A stretch of DNA of 64,000 nucleotides, taken from assembly GCF_002902965.1 (NCBI RefSeq), contig NZ_CP026106.1, positions 1,550,001 to 1,614,000 of the forward strand. Direction: 5' to 3'. Shown in pieces: positions 8,553-16,701 of the stretch. This DNA is from Paraburkholderia hospita. Lineage in GTDB: Bacteria; Pseudomonadota; Gammaproteobacteria; Burkholderiales; Burkholderiaceae. How positions within the stretch are numbered: the stretch's first letter is position 1; every line of letters starts with the position of its first letter. The position numbers and the translations under genes are program-made. A model generated the notes under the pieces. The model did no database searches. It had not been told where the DNA came from and saw only the letters and a list, made by a program, of their open reading frames with translations.

Positions 8553-10313
8553 TTGCCCTCGAATCGCAAGAAGCCTGAAGAGTTGCGCAGCTACCGCTGG
8601 TATGGCGTCAACGATCTCCGTTCGTTCGGCCACCGCTCGCGCACCGCGCAGATGGGCTATCACTCGTCGGACTACATGGGCAAGCCGGTGATCGCCGTCG
8701 TCAATACGTGGAGCGAGATCAACTCGTGCCACACGCACTTCAAGCAGCGCGTCGAGGAAGTGAAGCGCGGCATCTGGCAGGCGGGCGGTTTTCCCGTCGA
8801 AATGCCCGTGATGACGCTCGCCGAGCCGTTCCAGAAGCCGACCACGATGCTCTACCGCAACTTCCTCGCAATGGAGACGGAAGAGTTGCTGAAGTCGTAT
8901 CCGTTCGACGGCTGCGTGCTGATGGGCGGCTGCGACAAGACCACGCCCGGTTTGCTGATGGGCGCGATCAGCATGGACTTGCCGGCCATCTATCTGCCCG
9001 CCGGCCCGATGCTGCGCGGCAATTGGAACGGCCGCACGCTCGGCAGCGGCTCGGATACGTGGAAATACTGGGCGGAATTGCGCGCTGGCAAGATCACCGA
9101 GGACGAATGGAAGGGCATCGAAAGCGGCATTGCGCGCTCGCCGGGCCACTGCATGACGATGGGCACGGCCTCGACGATGACGAGCGCGACGGAAGCGCTC
9201 GGTCTCACGCTGCCGGGCTTCTCGTCGATCCCAGCCGCCGATTCGCGTCACGCCCAGTTTGCGTCGCTGACGGGCCAGCGGATCGTCGAGATGGTGTGGA
9301 CCGATCAGAAGCCGTCGGATCTTCTGACCGCGAAATCCTTCGATAACGCCGTCACCACCGTGCTGGCGATGTCCGGTTCGACGAACGCGATCGTGCATCT
9401 TGTCGCCGTTGCGCGCCGCGCGGGCATCGATCTGACCACGGCGCGCTTCGACGAACTCGCGCGCGTGACGCCCGTGCTCGGCAATATCCGTCCGGCGGGC
9501 CAGTATCTGATGGAAGACTTCTATTACGCGGGTGGCTTGCGCGCGCTACTGGCGGAACTTGGCGAACTGATCGACGGCACGCAGATGACGGTGAACGGTC
9601 AGACGCTCGGCGAGAATATCGCGGGCGCGGAAATCTTCAATGACGACGTGATCCGCAAGCGCGGCAATCCCGTTGTCGAACGCGACGGCCTCGCCGTGCT
9701 GACGGGCAACCTCGCGCCCGACGGCGCAGTGATCAAGCCCGCCGCGATGGAGTCGCATCTACAGAAGCACCGTGGACCTGCCGTCGTGTTCAAGGACTAC
9801 AGCGACATGGCCGCGCGCATCGACAGCGAAGACCTCGACGTGACAGCCGATTCGGTGATCGTGCTGCAACACGCCGGACCCGTCGGCGCGCCGGGCATGC
9901 CCGAATGGGGCCAGCTGCCGATCCCGCAGAAGCTGCTGAAGCAGGGCGTGCGCGACATGCTGCGGATCTCCGATGCGCGCATGAGCGGCACCAGTTACGG
10001 CGCGTGCGTGCTGCACGTGGCGCCTGAATCGTTCGTGGGCGGGCCGCTTGCGCTCGTGAAGGACGGCGACATCATCGAGCTCGACGTGACGGCCCGCCGC
10101 CTGCATCTCGACGTCAGCGACGCGGAACTCGCGACGCGCAAGGAAGCGTGGAAGCCGCCGAAGCGTCCGTTCGAACGCGGCTTCGGCGTAATGCATCAAT
10201 TGCACGTGACCCAGGCAAACAAGGGTTGCGACTTCGACTTCCTCGAAGAGAAACTGACGACGCCTTCGCCCGAAGCCCATGAAGCGAACAGCAATGAGCC
10301 GGAAATCCATTAA
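8553..10313 (+). CDS. IlvD/Edd-family sugar-acid dehydratase (L-arabonate dehydratase type)
   Basis: A 586-residue [2Fe-2S] dehydratase that should remove water from an aldonic acid to give a 2-keto-3-deoxy acid. The three cluster cysteines are at residues 59 (NSCHTH), 127 (GGCDKT) and 200 (PGHCMTMG), the same positions as in the structurally known Rhizobium L-arabinonate dehydratase, and the C-terminal [17 protein letters not shown] carries the catalytic serine. The start is TTG, chosen because AAGGAGAC precedes it at good spacing. First gene of a dehydratase, RraA-like, MFS, LacI cluster. The family also takes D-fuconate and D-galactonate, so the natural substrate is open. Confidence 0.85.
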   Translation: MPSNRKKPEELRSYRWYGVNDLRSFGHRSRTAQMGYHSSDYMGKPVIAVVNTWSEINSCHTHFKQRVEEVKRGIWQAGGFPVEMPVMTLAEPFQKPTTMLYRNFLAMETEELLKSYPFDGCVLMGGCDKTTPGLLMGAISMDLPAIYLPAGPMLRGNWNGRTLGSGSDTWKYWAELRAGKITEDEWKGIESGIARSPGHCMTMGTASTMTSATEALGLTLPGFSSIPAADSRHAQFASLTGQRIVEMVWTDQKPSDLLTAKSFDNAVTTVLAMSGSTNAIVHLVAVARRAGIDLTTARFDELARVTPVLGNIRPAGQYLMEDFYYAGGLRALLAELGELIDGTQMTVNGQTLGENIAGAEIFNDDVIRKRGNPVVERDGLAVLTGNLAPDGAVIKPAAMESHLQKHRGPAVVFKDYSDMAARIDSEDLDVTADSVIVLQHAGPVGAPGMPEWGQLPIPQKLLKQGVRDMLRISDARMSGTSYGACVLHVAPESFVGGPLALVKDGDIIELDVTARRLHLDVSDAELATRKEAWKPPKRPFERGFGVMHQLHVTQANKGCDFDFLEEKLTTPSPEAHEANSNEPEIH

Positions 10314-10340
10314 CACGAACTTCGTCACAGCCGACACAAA

Positions 10341-11078
10341 ATGACCGCATCCGAAACGACCGTGAGCGCCGAGACGCTCGAACAACTCCGTCACGTGAGC
10401 ACCGCGACGCTCACCACGCAACTCTTCAAGCGCGGCCTGCGCAACGTGTTCCTGCAAGGCGTCGCGCCGCTCGTGAAGCCCGCGCCGGGCGCGCCGAACC
10501 TGGTCGGTCCTGCGTTCACGCTGCGCAATATCCCCGCGCGTGAGGACCTCGATCATGTCGGTGTGTTTCAGGACCCGGACCATCCACAGCGCAAAGCGGT
10601 GGAAACGGCTCCGCCCGGCAGCGTTCTGGTGCAGGACTGTCGCGGCGACCGCACGGTGGCTTCGACGGGTTCGATCCTCACGTTGCGTCTCGCCAAGCGC
10701 GGCGTCGCGGGCATGGTGTCCGACGGTGCCGTGCGCGACAGCGGCACGATCTCCGAACTCGGGCTGCCGATCTGGTGCGCGGGCGCGAGCGCGCCGCTCA
10801 ATCTCGCGAAGCATCACGCCGTCGACATGAACGTCCCCATCGCCTGCGGCGGCGTAGCCGTGTATCCGGGCGATATCGTCGTCGCCGATGTGGACGGCGT
10901 GGTGATCGTGCCGCGCGAAATGGCCGAAGAAGTCGCGCGCGATGCGACCGAGCAGGAGCAGCTCGAAGTGTTCATCCAGCAGCGCGTCGCCGAAGGCAGT
11001 CCGCTGCGCGGCACGTATCCGCCGAACGAGGAAACGCTGGCCGCCTACAAGGCGTGGCGAGAAGCGCAGAAGCAGTAA
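10341..11078 (+). CDS. RraA-like protein, possible 2-keto-4-hydroxy acid aldolase
   Basis: A 245-residue RraA/HMG-aldolase family protein. The metal and pyruvate-binding motif is present: a glycine/arginine stretch DCRGDRTVASTG followed by GMVSDGAVRDSG, whose Arg-Asp pair is the catalytic signature of class II 4-hydroxy-4-methyl-2-oxoglutarate aldolases. Annotation pipelines often call such proteins regulators of RNase E, but the intact RD pair and the position immediately after a sugar-acid dehydratase argue for an enzyme acting on the 2-keto-3-deoxy acid, such as retro-aldol release of pyruvate. That role is inferred. It starts 27 bp after the dehydratase stop, so it is co-transcribed. Confidence 0.75.
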   Translation: MTASETTVSAETLEQLRHVSTATLTTQLFKRGLRNVFLQGVAPLVKPAPGAPNLVGPAFTLRNIPAREDLDHVGVFQDPDHPQRKAVETAPPGSVLVQDCRGDRTVASTGSILTLRLAKRGVAGMVSDGAVRDSGTISELGLPIWCAGASAPLNLAKHHAVDMNVPIACGGVAVYPGDIVVADVDGVVIVPREMAEEVARDATEQEQLEVFIQQRVAEGSPLRGTYPPNEETLAAYKAWREAQKQ

Positions 11079-11160
11079 CGCGCCCAGCGTCACCCCGAAT
11101 GTCACGACCGCAACCTGCACAACGAGGCCCGCGCGCACGCAGCCGGGCCCGGGAGACACC

Positions 11161-12486
11161 GTGAACACCGTCACTTCCGCGATCGACGAATCGCGCCTTA
11201 TCAATCGCCTCGGCTTGCGGCTCATGCCGTTGCTCGGCCTGCTGTATCTGGTCGCGTATATCGACCGCTCGAACATCAGCTTCGCGAAGCTGCAGATGCT
11301 TGGGAGCCTCGGGTTGTCGGAAGTGGCGTATGGGTTGGGCGCGTCGCTGTTCTTCATCGGCTATCTGATCTTCGAAGTGCCGAGCAACGTGCTGTTGCAC
11401 AAGTACGGCGCGCCGAAGTGGATGGCCCGCATCATGTTCACGTGGGGCGTCGTGACGATCCTGCTCGCGTTCACGCAGAACGCGACGATGTTCTATGTGC
11501 TTCGCTTTCTGCTGGGCGCATCGGAAGCAGGGCTTTATCCCGGCGTGATCTACTACCTGACGCTGTGGTTTCCGCAGCGGCATCGCGTGCGGATGCTCGG
11601 TTATTTCACGGTGGGCAGCAGTCTCGGCAACATGGTCGGCGCGCCGATATGCGGCTGGCTGCTCGACAAGGGCGGCTTGCTCGGGCTGCAAGGCTGGCAG
11701 CTCGTGTTCATCGTGACGGGCATTCCTTCCGTGCTGCTGACGCTCGTCGTGCTGTTCTGCCTGCCCGCATCGCCGCGAGAAGCGAAGTTCCTCAACGACG
11801 ACGAGAAGAACTGGCTCGCGCGCACGCTGGACAGTGAAAGCGCGCAGGCGCGCAAGAGCGCCGCGCGTCACGGCACACTCTTGAGCGTGCTCACCGAGCC
11901 GCGCGTGATCGGCATGGCGCTCTACTACATGATGCTGTCGATCTCCGTCTACGGCGTCAGCTACTGGCTGCCGACGCTCGTGAAGGGCTTCGGTGTCAGC
12001 AACACGACGAATGGCTTTCTCAACATCATTCCGTGGCTGATGGCGACGATCGTGCTGGCGTGGCTGCCGTCGAAACTGCGCGCGGGCAATCGCGCGATCA
12101 TCGCGATGCTCGCATCGGCGCTGCTCGGCATGGTGTTCTTCCTGTCGTCGGTGTTCCTGCCGACCAACACGCTGCGCTTCGTCGCGCTGTGCTTCGGCGC
12201 GCCGTGCATGTATCTGCTGATTCCGTGCTTCTGGACGCTGCCGCCGAAGTTCCTGTTCGGCGCGCGCGCCGCAGCGGGCATCGCGGCGATCAACTCGCTC
12301 GGGAATATCGGCGGCTTTATCGCGCAGAACCTCGTGCCGTTCGTCAAGCAGACCACGGGCAGCACGCAGGCGCCGATGCTGATTCCCGCCGCCTGCATGC
12401 TGATCTTCGCGTGCGTGACGATGTTCGTTCTGCGGCGCAACGGGCGTGCTGCGCAAAGCGTCAACGGCACACCTGTCACGGAATAA
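11161..12486 (+). CDS. MFS transporter, anion:cation symporter family (sugar acid uptake)
   Basis: A 441-residue 12-TM major facilitator of the ACS family (tartrate, glucarate and galactonate transporters). TM1 carries LLYLVAYIDRSNISFAKLQM, the family signature with conserved Asp-Arg. The start is GTG with GGGAGAC upstream; a longer in-frame ATG reading lies inside the preceding gene and is rejected. It follows the dehydratase and RraA-like genes by 82 bp, so it most likely imports the acid they degrade. The C-terminal half contains the expected INSLGNIGGFI loop. Specific substrate unknown. Confidence 0.85.
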   Translation: MNTVTSAIDESRLINRLGLRLMPLLGLLYLVAYIDRSNISFAKLQMLGSLGLSEVAYGLGASLFFIGYLIFEVPSNVLLHKYGAPKWMARIMFTWGVVTILLAFTQNATMFYVLRFLLGASEAGLYPGVIYYLTLWFPQRHRVRMLGYFTVGSSLGNMVGAPICGWLLDKGGLLGLQGWQLVFIVTGIPSVLLTLVVLFCLPASPREAKFLNDDEKNWLARTLDSESAQARKSAARHGTLLSVLTEPRVIGMALYYMMLSISVYGVSYWLPTLVKGFGVSNTTNGFLNIIPWLMATIVLAWLPSKLRAGNRAIIAMLASALLGMVFFLSSVFLPTNTLRFVALCFGAPCMYLLIPCFWTLPPKFLFGARAAAGIAAINSLGNIGGFIAQNLVPFVKQTTGSTQAPMLIPAACMLIFACVTMFVLRRNGRAAQSVNGTPVTE

Positions 12487-12542
12487 GCCGCGATTGGGCC
12501 ATTGGCTACAATAGCCACGCAACGTCATCCGTACATTCACTC

Positions 12543-13601
12543 ATGCCGACCGCCAAGCCAACCGACGCATCGATCGATCTCAAGGCCACGCCCGCGCGTC
12601 GCACGCGCGGCGGGCCGAAGGGCTTGCGCATCACGGATGTCGCGGCGCAGGCGGGCGTGTCGCCCATCACCGTATCGCGCGTGTTCAACAATCCGGCGTC
12701 CGTCGCGCCGGAAACGCTCGAACGCGTGCGCCAGGTCGTGCAGAAACTCGGCTATGTGCCGAACCGTCTCGCGGGCGGTTTGTCGTCGGCGCGCTCGCGG
12801 CTGATCGCGGCCATCGTGCCGACTGTCGCGCACTCGCTGTTCTCCGAGACCATTCAGGTGTTCAGCGAAACGATGTCGCGCGCGGGCTATGAAGTGCTGC
12901 TCGCGCTGAGCGGCTACAGCGACACGAACGAAGAAAGCCTGCTCGATACGGTATTGAGCCGCCGTCCCGAAGGCGTGCTGCTGACGGGCGTCGCGCACAC
13001 GGATTCGCTGCGCGAGCGGCTGCGCAACGTTGGCATTCCTGTGGTCGAAACGTGGGACATGACGGAAACGCCGATCGACATGCTGGTCGGCTTCTCGCAT
13101 TACCAGATCGGCGTCGCGGTGGCGGAGCGTTTCCTCGCACGCGGCGTGAAACAGCCCGCGTTGATCTCGGCGAGCGATGTGCGCGCGCTCGCGCGCCGCG
13201 CGGGCTTTCGCGACCGGCTCGCGCAGGCGGGCATGACGGACGTGGCGGAAGCGATCGTCGCGCCGCCTAGTTCGGTGGCGACGGGCAAGACTGCGTTGCC
13301 TCGATTGCTGCAAGAGACGCCCAATGTCGATGCCGTGTTTTGCGGCTCGGACCTGCTTGCGATCGGCGCGCTCGGCGCGGCGAAGCGCATGGGCCTCGAC
13401 GTGCCGGCGCGTCTTGCGATTTGCGGCTTCGGCGACCTCGAATTCGCGACGGAAACCACGCCGCAACTGACGACGGTGCGTGTCGATGGCACGCGTATCG
13501 GCGTGAGCGCGGCCCGGGCGCTGCTCGACCGGTTGAACGGCGTACACGAGCCTGCGTTCGTCGATGTCGGCTTCAGCGTGGTGGGGCGCGAGTCGGCGTA
13601 A
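12543..13601 (+). CDS. LacI-family transcriptional regulator (GntR/gluconate-repressor type)
   Basis: A 352-residue LacI-family repressor. Its DNA-binding domain lies after a 28-residue basic leader: ITDVAAQAGVSPITVSRVFN with the hinge helix PNRLAGGLSSARS. The sugar-binding periplasmic-protein-like core follows, with LLALSGYSDTNEE, VFCGSDLLAIGAL and the C-terminal LTTVRVDGTRIG. It resembles gluconate-type repressors. It is the last gene of the sugar-acid cluster and probably recognises the two TGATARCGYTACCA operators before the dehydratase. Its last 78 bp are about 80% matched by a fragment at 15975-16052 beyond the tet module. Confidence 0.86.
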   Translation: MPTAKPTDASIDLKATPARRTRGGPKGLRITDVAAQAGVSPITVSRVFNNPASVAPETLERVRQVVQKLGYVPNRLAGGLSSARSRLIAAIVPTVAHSLFSETIQVFSETMSRAGYEVLLALSGYSDTNEESLLDTVLSRRPEGVLLTGVAHTDSLRERLRNVGIPVVETWDMTETPIDMLVGFSHYQIGVAVAERFLARGVKQPALISASDVRALARRAGFRDRLAQAGMTDVAEAIVAPPSSVATGKTALPRLLQETPNVDAVFCGSDLLAIGALGAAKRMGLDVPARLAICGFGDLEFATETTPQLTTVRVDGTRIGVSAARALLDRLNGVHEPAFVDVGFSVVGRESA

Positions 13602-14022
13602 TTGGCGCATGATGTCCTGCGCCTGGACGGCGGGTGTTGAGTCGCCTTGTGGCTGCGAAGCCAGTTTGCCGGGCCATCGTCACGCGCACGAGTCGGGAGG
13701 TGTCGCGGCGCGAGCCCGTGTTGCTGCAGTTGCCAGGACCGTCACCGCGGCAGGCAGTCACGGCCAGATGACGCGCTGGCCAGCCTTTCGGCGAGGCCGG
13801 CGGTTCAGTTCGGGCGACGGCCACGTGTGCCGACAGATCTGTCGGTGCGCTCGGCGGTTTGCCGTGGTGTGCCAGACCATCAAGTGCATCACCGACCGGC
13901 TTCGACGATGCTTTTCGGCGGCATCGCCCAAGGCGGACTTAATCGCTTCGTCCGCTGCATGGACGGTCGTACCACTCCATCGTGAGGGACTGTCGAGCCT
14001 CTGTCTCGCTTTCAGGAATCAG
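13602..14022. other. 420 bp without a recognisable gene
   Basis: This stretch lies between the lacI stop and the 3' end of tetR. I found no reading frame with family resemblance, no strong ribosome site and no clear terminator. Codon texture is unlike the flanking genes and short fragments such as SALGDAAEKHRRSRS on the minus strand suggest decayed coding sequence, but I cannot name it. It probably forms the left part of the inserted tet segment. Confidence 0.4.
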
Positions 14023-14655
14023 TCAAAGACGTTGCGCGGTCAGCAGTTTCTGTTCGAGACCTGCGATCAGACAGTCCAGGCCATAGTCGAAGGCCGCATC
14101 CAGTCCATCGCCCTTCAACGCATCGAAAACGTCCTGCAGAAAAGCAGACGGAGTTGACGCATGTGGCATTGCGGCGTCCTGGCGTTCCGTCAAGTCTGGT
14201 TCGGACGCCTGATGTTCCAGAGCGGAGCCCACAACGTAGTGGCTGATCGCCACCAGCGCTCGAAGGGCGTCCTTCGGAGAGAACCCGGCATCGCACAAGA
14301 AGCGAATTTGCGCCTCTGCCACGCTAAATTGGGAAGGCGCTGGTCGCGTACCGGCATGGATGCGCGCGCCATCGCGGTAGGCGAGCAATGCCTTTCGGAA
14401 ACTGAGGGCGTTCGCTTTCAGGAACGCACGCCAGTCCTCGCCTTGCACCGGCAAGGAGCGCCTGTGCGTCTGCGCCAGCATCGCTTCGGCCAACGCGTCG
14501 AGCAATGCGCGTTTGTTACGGAAGTGCCAGTAAAGGGCCGGTTGCTGAACGCCAAGGCGGTCGGCGAGCTTGCGCGTCGTCAGGCCATCGACGCCAACTT
14601 CGTTGAGGAGTTCCAGTGCGGTGCCAACCACGGCTTCCCGATCCAGCTTAGCCAT
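14023..14655 (-). CDS. tetR: Tetracycline repressor TetR-type regulator
   Basis: A 210-residue member of the true TetR subgroup, close in layout to class A TetR. The helix-turn-helix is GLTTRKLADRLGVQQPALYW followed by HFRNKRALLDALAEAML; the ligand core contains YRDGARIHAGTRP, where in TetR the conserved His64-equivalent region and His100-equivalent help bind the drug-Mg complex. ATG 14655 has GGAG at proper spacing; an upstream in-frame extension has no support. Divergent from tetA with two TATC...GATA palindromes between them, the classical tetRA layout. Base composition is lower in GC than the flanking genes, pointing to transfer. Confidence 0.85.
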   Translation of the reverse strand: MAKLDREAVVGTALELLNEVGVDGLTTRKLADRLGVQQPALYWHFRNKRALLDALAEAMLAQTHRRSLPVQGEDWRAFLKANALSFRKALLAYRDGARIHAGTRPAPSQFSVAEAQIRFLCDAGFSPKDALRALVAISHYVVGSALEHQASEPDLTERQDAAMPHASTPSAFLQDVFDALKGDGLDAAFDYGLDCLIAGLEQKLLTAQRL

Positions 14656-14682
14656 CACCACTCCAACCTTTGCTTTTTGACA

Positions 14683-14699
14683 ATTTATCACCGATAGTT
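14683..14699. promoter_or_regulatory. tetO-like operator 1 (imperfect)
   Basis: ATTTATCACCGATAGTT: TATC-N3-GATA core as in tet operators (TATCATTGATA), with imperfect outer arms. It lies 28 bp before the tetR start and should mediate autoregulation. Binding is inferred. Confidence 0.65.
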
Positions 14700-14710
14700 T
14701 AACGGCTAAA

Positions 14711-14727
14711 ATTTATCGCTGATAAAT
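14711..14727. promoter_or_regulatory. tetO-like operator 2 (perfect palindrome)
   Basis: ATTTATCGCTGATAAAT: a perfect 7-bp inverted repeat around a 3-base centre and the better of the two operators. It is 28 bp centre to centre from operator 1 and lies 31 bp before the chosen tetA start, matching the two-operator layout of known tet determinants. Confidence 0.75.
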
Positions 14728-14758
14728 TTTCTGGAACAGATGAGATTTGAAGTTGTCG

Positions 14759-15946
14759 ATGAACAAGCCACGCTTTATCGCGCTGACGGTGGTCACGCTA
14801 GATGCCATGGGTCTCGGTCTGGTCATGCCGGTCCTGCCGACGCTGCTGCGCGGGTTCGTTCCCGGCACGCAAGTGGCCTGGCACTACGGAACCTTCCTCG
14901 CGCTCTATGCGCTGATGCAGGTCTTCTTCGCACCACTGCTTGGAAGGCTGTCGGATCGTCGTGGTCGACGGCCCGTGCTGCTGCTCTCACTCGCCGGGGC
15001 GGCCGTCGACTATGCCGTCATGGCGATGGCGCCGGCGCTCTGGGTGCTTTATATAGGACGGGTCATCTCAGGGGTGACTGGCGCCACAGGGGCGGTAGCC
15101 GCTTCCACCATTGCCGACACAACGCAGGAAGACGAACGTGCTCGGTGGTTTGGCTACATGGGGGCGTGCTACGGCGCGGGCATGATTGCTGGCCCGGCCA
15201 TCGGAGGTGCATTCGGCGGTGTTTCCGCCCATGCCCCTTTTATGGCGGCAGCGCTTCTCAACGGTGCTGGATTCCTGTTGGCCTGCGTCTTCCTCAAGGA
15301 GACCCAGTCCGTCGCCAACGCGGTGCCGACACCGATCAGCATCAACCCCTTCGACGGGTTCAGGCTCGATAGTGCGTTACGCGCACTCATGACACTCTTC
15401 AGCGTCTTCTTCATCCTCCAGTTCATTGGCCAGATTCCTGCGAGCCTGTGGATCATTTATGGCGAAGATCGCTTCCATTGGAACACCACTGCGGCGGGGG
15501 CGTCGCTCGCTGGTTTTGGTGCCGTCCATGCCCTGTTCCAGGCCTTCGTCACCGGGCCAGTTTCGTCGCGGTTGGGAGAGAAGCGCGCGCTGCTACTTGG
15601 GATGACGGCAGACGGAACGGGCTTTGTGTTGATGGCCTTTGCCACACAGGGGTGGATGGTATTCGCGATCCTGTTCCTGCTGGCCGCCGGCGGTGTTGCC
15701 ATGCCCGCATTGCAGGCGATGCTCTCAAAAGCCGCCCCGGACGAAAGACAAGGTTCGTTGCAGGGAACCCTTACCAGTCTGACGAACCTGAGCGCCATCA
15801 TTGGTCCGCTCGGCTTCACGATGCTTTATACAGTGACAGCGAAAGCCTGGAGCGGTTGGATCTGGATCGTTGGCGCTGCGCTCTATGTGGTATGCCTGCC
15901 GGCCTTGCGCAGGTCGCATGAGAGTGTTTCTAAAGGCTATGTCTGA
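14759..15946 (+). CDS. tetA: TetA-family tetracycline efflux MFS transporter
   Basis: A 395-residue 12-TM drug:H+ antiporter of the Tet group. Key marks are LDAMGLGLVMPVLP in TM1 with the conserved Asp, motif A GRLSDRRGRRPVLLLSLAG in the TM2-3 loop and GRVISGVTGATGAVAAS with QEDERARWFGYMGACYGAGM in TM4-5, all as in TetA. Expected to exchange a tetracycline-Mg complex for a proton at the inner membrane. I start at ATG 14759 (MNKPRFIAL), the length usual for TetA; TTG 14747 would add four residues. The intact tetR and paired tetO sites support tetracycline-inducible function. Whether it confers clinical-level resistance cannot be read. Confidence 0.85.
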   Translation: MNKPRFIALTVVTLDAMGLGLVMPVLPTLLRGFVPGTQVAWHYGTFLALYALMQVFFAPLLGRLSDRRGRRPVLLLSLAGAAVDYAVMAMAPALWVLYIGRVISGVTGATGAVAASTIADTTQEDERARWFGYMGACYGAGMIAGPAIGGAFGGVSAHAPFMAAALLNGAGFLLACVFLKETQSVANAVPTPISINPFDGFRLDSALRALMTLFSVFFILQFIGQIPASLWIIYGEDRFHWNTTAAGASLAGFGAVHALFQAFVTGPVSSRLGEKRALLLGMTADGTGFVLMAFATQGWMVFAILFLLAAGGVAMPALQAMLSKAAPDERQGSLQGTLTSLTNLSAIIGPLGFTMLYTVTAKAWSGWIWIVGAALYVVCLPALRRSHESVSKGYV

Positions 15947-15974
15947 GTTAGCTGTCGTACTGGATTAAGCTGAG

Positions 15975-16052
15975 TTCGACCCGTTGAACGGCGTGTCCGA
16001 GCGCGCGTTCGTCGATGTCAGGTTCAGCGTGGCGGAGCGGGAATCGGCATAA
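15975..16052 (+). pseudogene. 3' remnant of a LacI-family gene
   Basis: Twenty-five codons plus stop read FDPLNGVSERAFVDVRF then SVAERESA, in frame, and match the end of the intact LacI (LDRLNGVHEPAFVDVGF, SVVGRESA) at about 64 of 78 bases. Nothing upstream continues the reading frame: the sequence starts abruptly right after the tetA 3' region. It is therefore a truncated tail of a related lacI gene, and together with the intact lacI end it brackets the tetRA segment. Confidence 0.7.
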
Positions 16053-16244
16053 AACGCCGTCTTGCTTCGAGTCGCTTTAACTCTCTGACTAGTCAAATAG
16101 ACTCCGGTCCAAACGACTAACGTCCTTTGCAAGTGACTGTTTTTCTGCACATTGTGTGTTGGCACGGAACGTGTGTAAGGGTTAACGCGGTCGCAAGAAA
16201 ACCGCGAATCCAATCAACACGAAGCAATGTGCAGGTTCAACAAT

Positions 16245-16631
16245 ATGTCACTGATCACCACGCTCAAGCACGACCACGAAGAGATTTTCCGTTTGCTCGA
16301 TGAATGCCGCGCGCTCGGCGTCGCCACCGACGAAGGCCGCCGCAAGCTCAAGCAGGTGCGTGGCGTCGTCGTCGCGCATCTGGCGCGCGAGGACCACAAG
16401 CTTTACCCCGCGATGCAGAAGCACGACGCGACGCGCGCGCTCGGCGATATGTACGCACAGGAAATGCGGGCGATGTCGGCGGAAATTATCGGCTTCTTCG
16501 ATTCGCTCGACAGCGGGCGCGCGGGCATCGAATTCGCGCGCGAAATCGGCCGCGTGATTTCGCATCTGCGGCAACGGATGACGCGCGAGGAAGTGCGTCT
16601 TTATCCGGCGTTCGAAGCGCACTGCGAGTAA
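16245..16631 (+). CDS. Hemerythrin HHE-domain protein
   Basis: A 128-residue single-domain four-helix bundle with the hemerythrin di-iron ligands: HDHEEIF near the N-terminus, HLAREDHKLYPAM in the middle and EEVRLYPAFEAH at the end. Such proteins bind O2 or NO, or handle iron under oxidative or nitrosative stress, in the cytoplasm. I start at MSLITTLKHDHEE; ATG 16227 would add MCRFNN. The next gene, 70 bp downstream on the same strand, is nnrS, which strengthens a role in nitric oxide handling, similar to the iron-cluster repair protein Ric/YtfE. Confidence 0.85.
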   Translation: MSLITTLKHDHEEIFRLLDECRALGVATDEGRRKLKQVRGVVVAHLAREDHKLYPAMQKHDATRALGDMYAQEMRAMSAEIIGFFDSLDSGRAGIEFAREIGRVISHLRQRMTREEVRLYPAFEAHCE

Positions 16632-16701
16632 CGTACTTCATACCCGGCAGGAAAGCGGCGAGATCGCTTTCCTGACTGTATTGCCCATCAGCGAGCGAAT
16701 C

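Noticed and set aside
10341..11078. Annotation as RNase E activity regulator RraA
   Set aside because: The protein is far longer than E. coli RraA, keeps the aldolase Arg-Asp motif and sits in a catabolic operon, so an enzymatic role is more likely.
8202..12540. Long open frames on the minus strand opposite the sugar-acid dehydratase, RraA-like and MFS genes
   Set aside because: Their proteins are rich in Arg, His and Ala without family motifs, typical of antisense frames in high-GC genes; the plus-strand genes have clear motifs and ribosome sites.
13573..13824. Possible small gene on the minus strand after lacI
   Set aside because: No ribosome site, no recognisable domain, and residue composition typical of non-coding GC-rich DNA.
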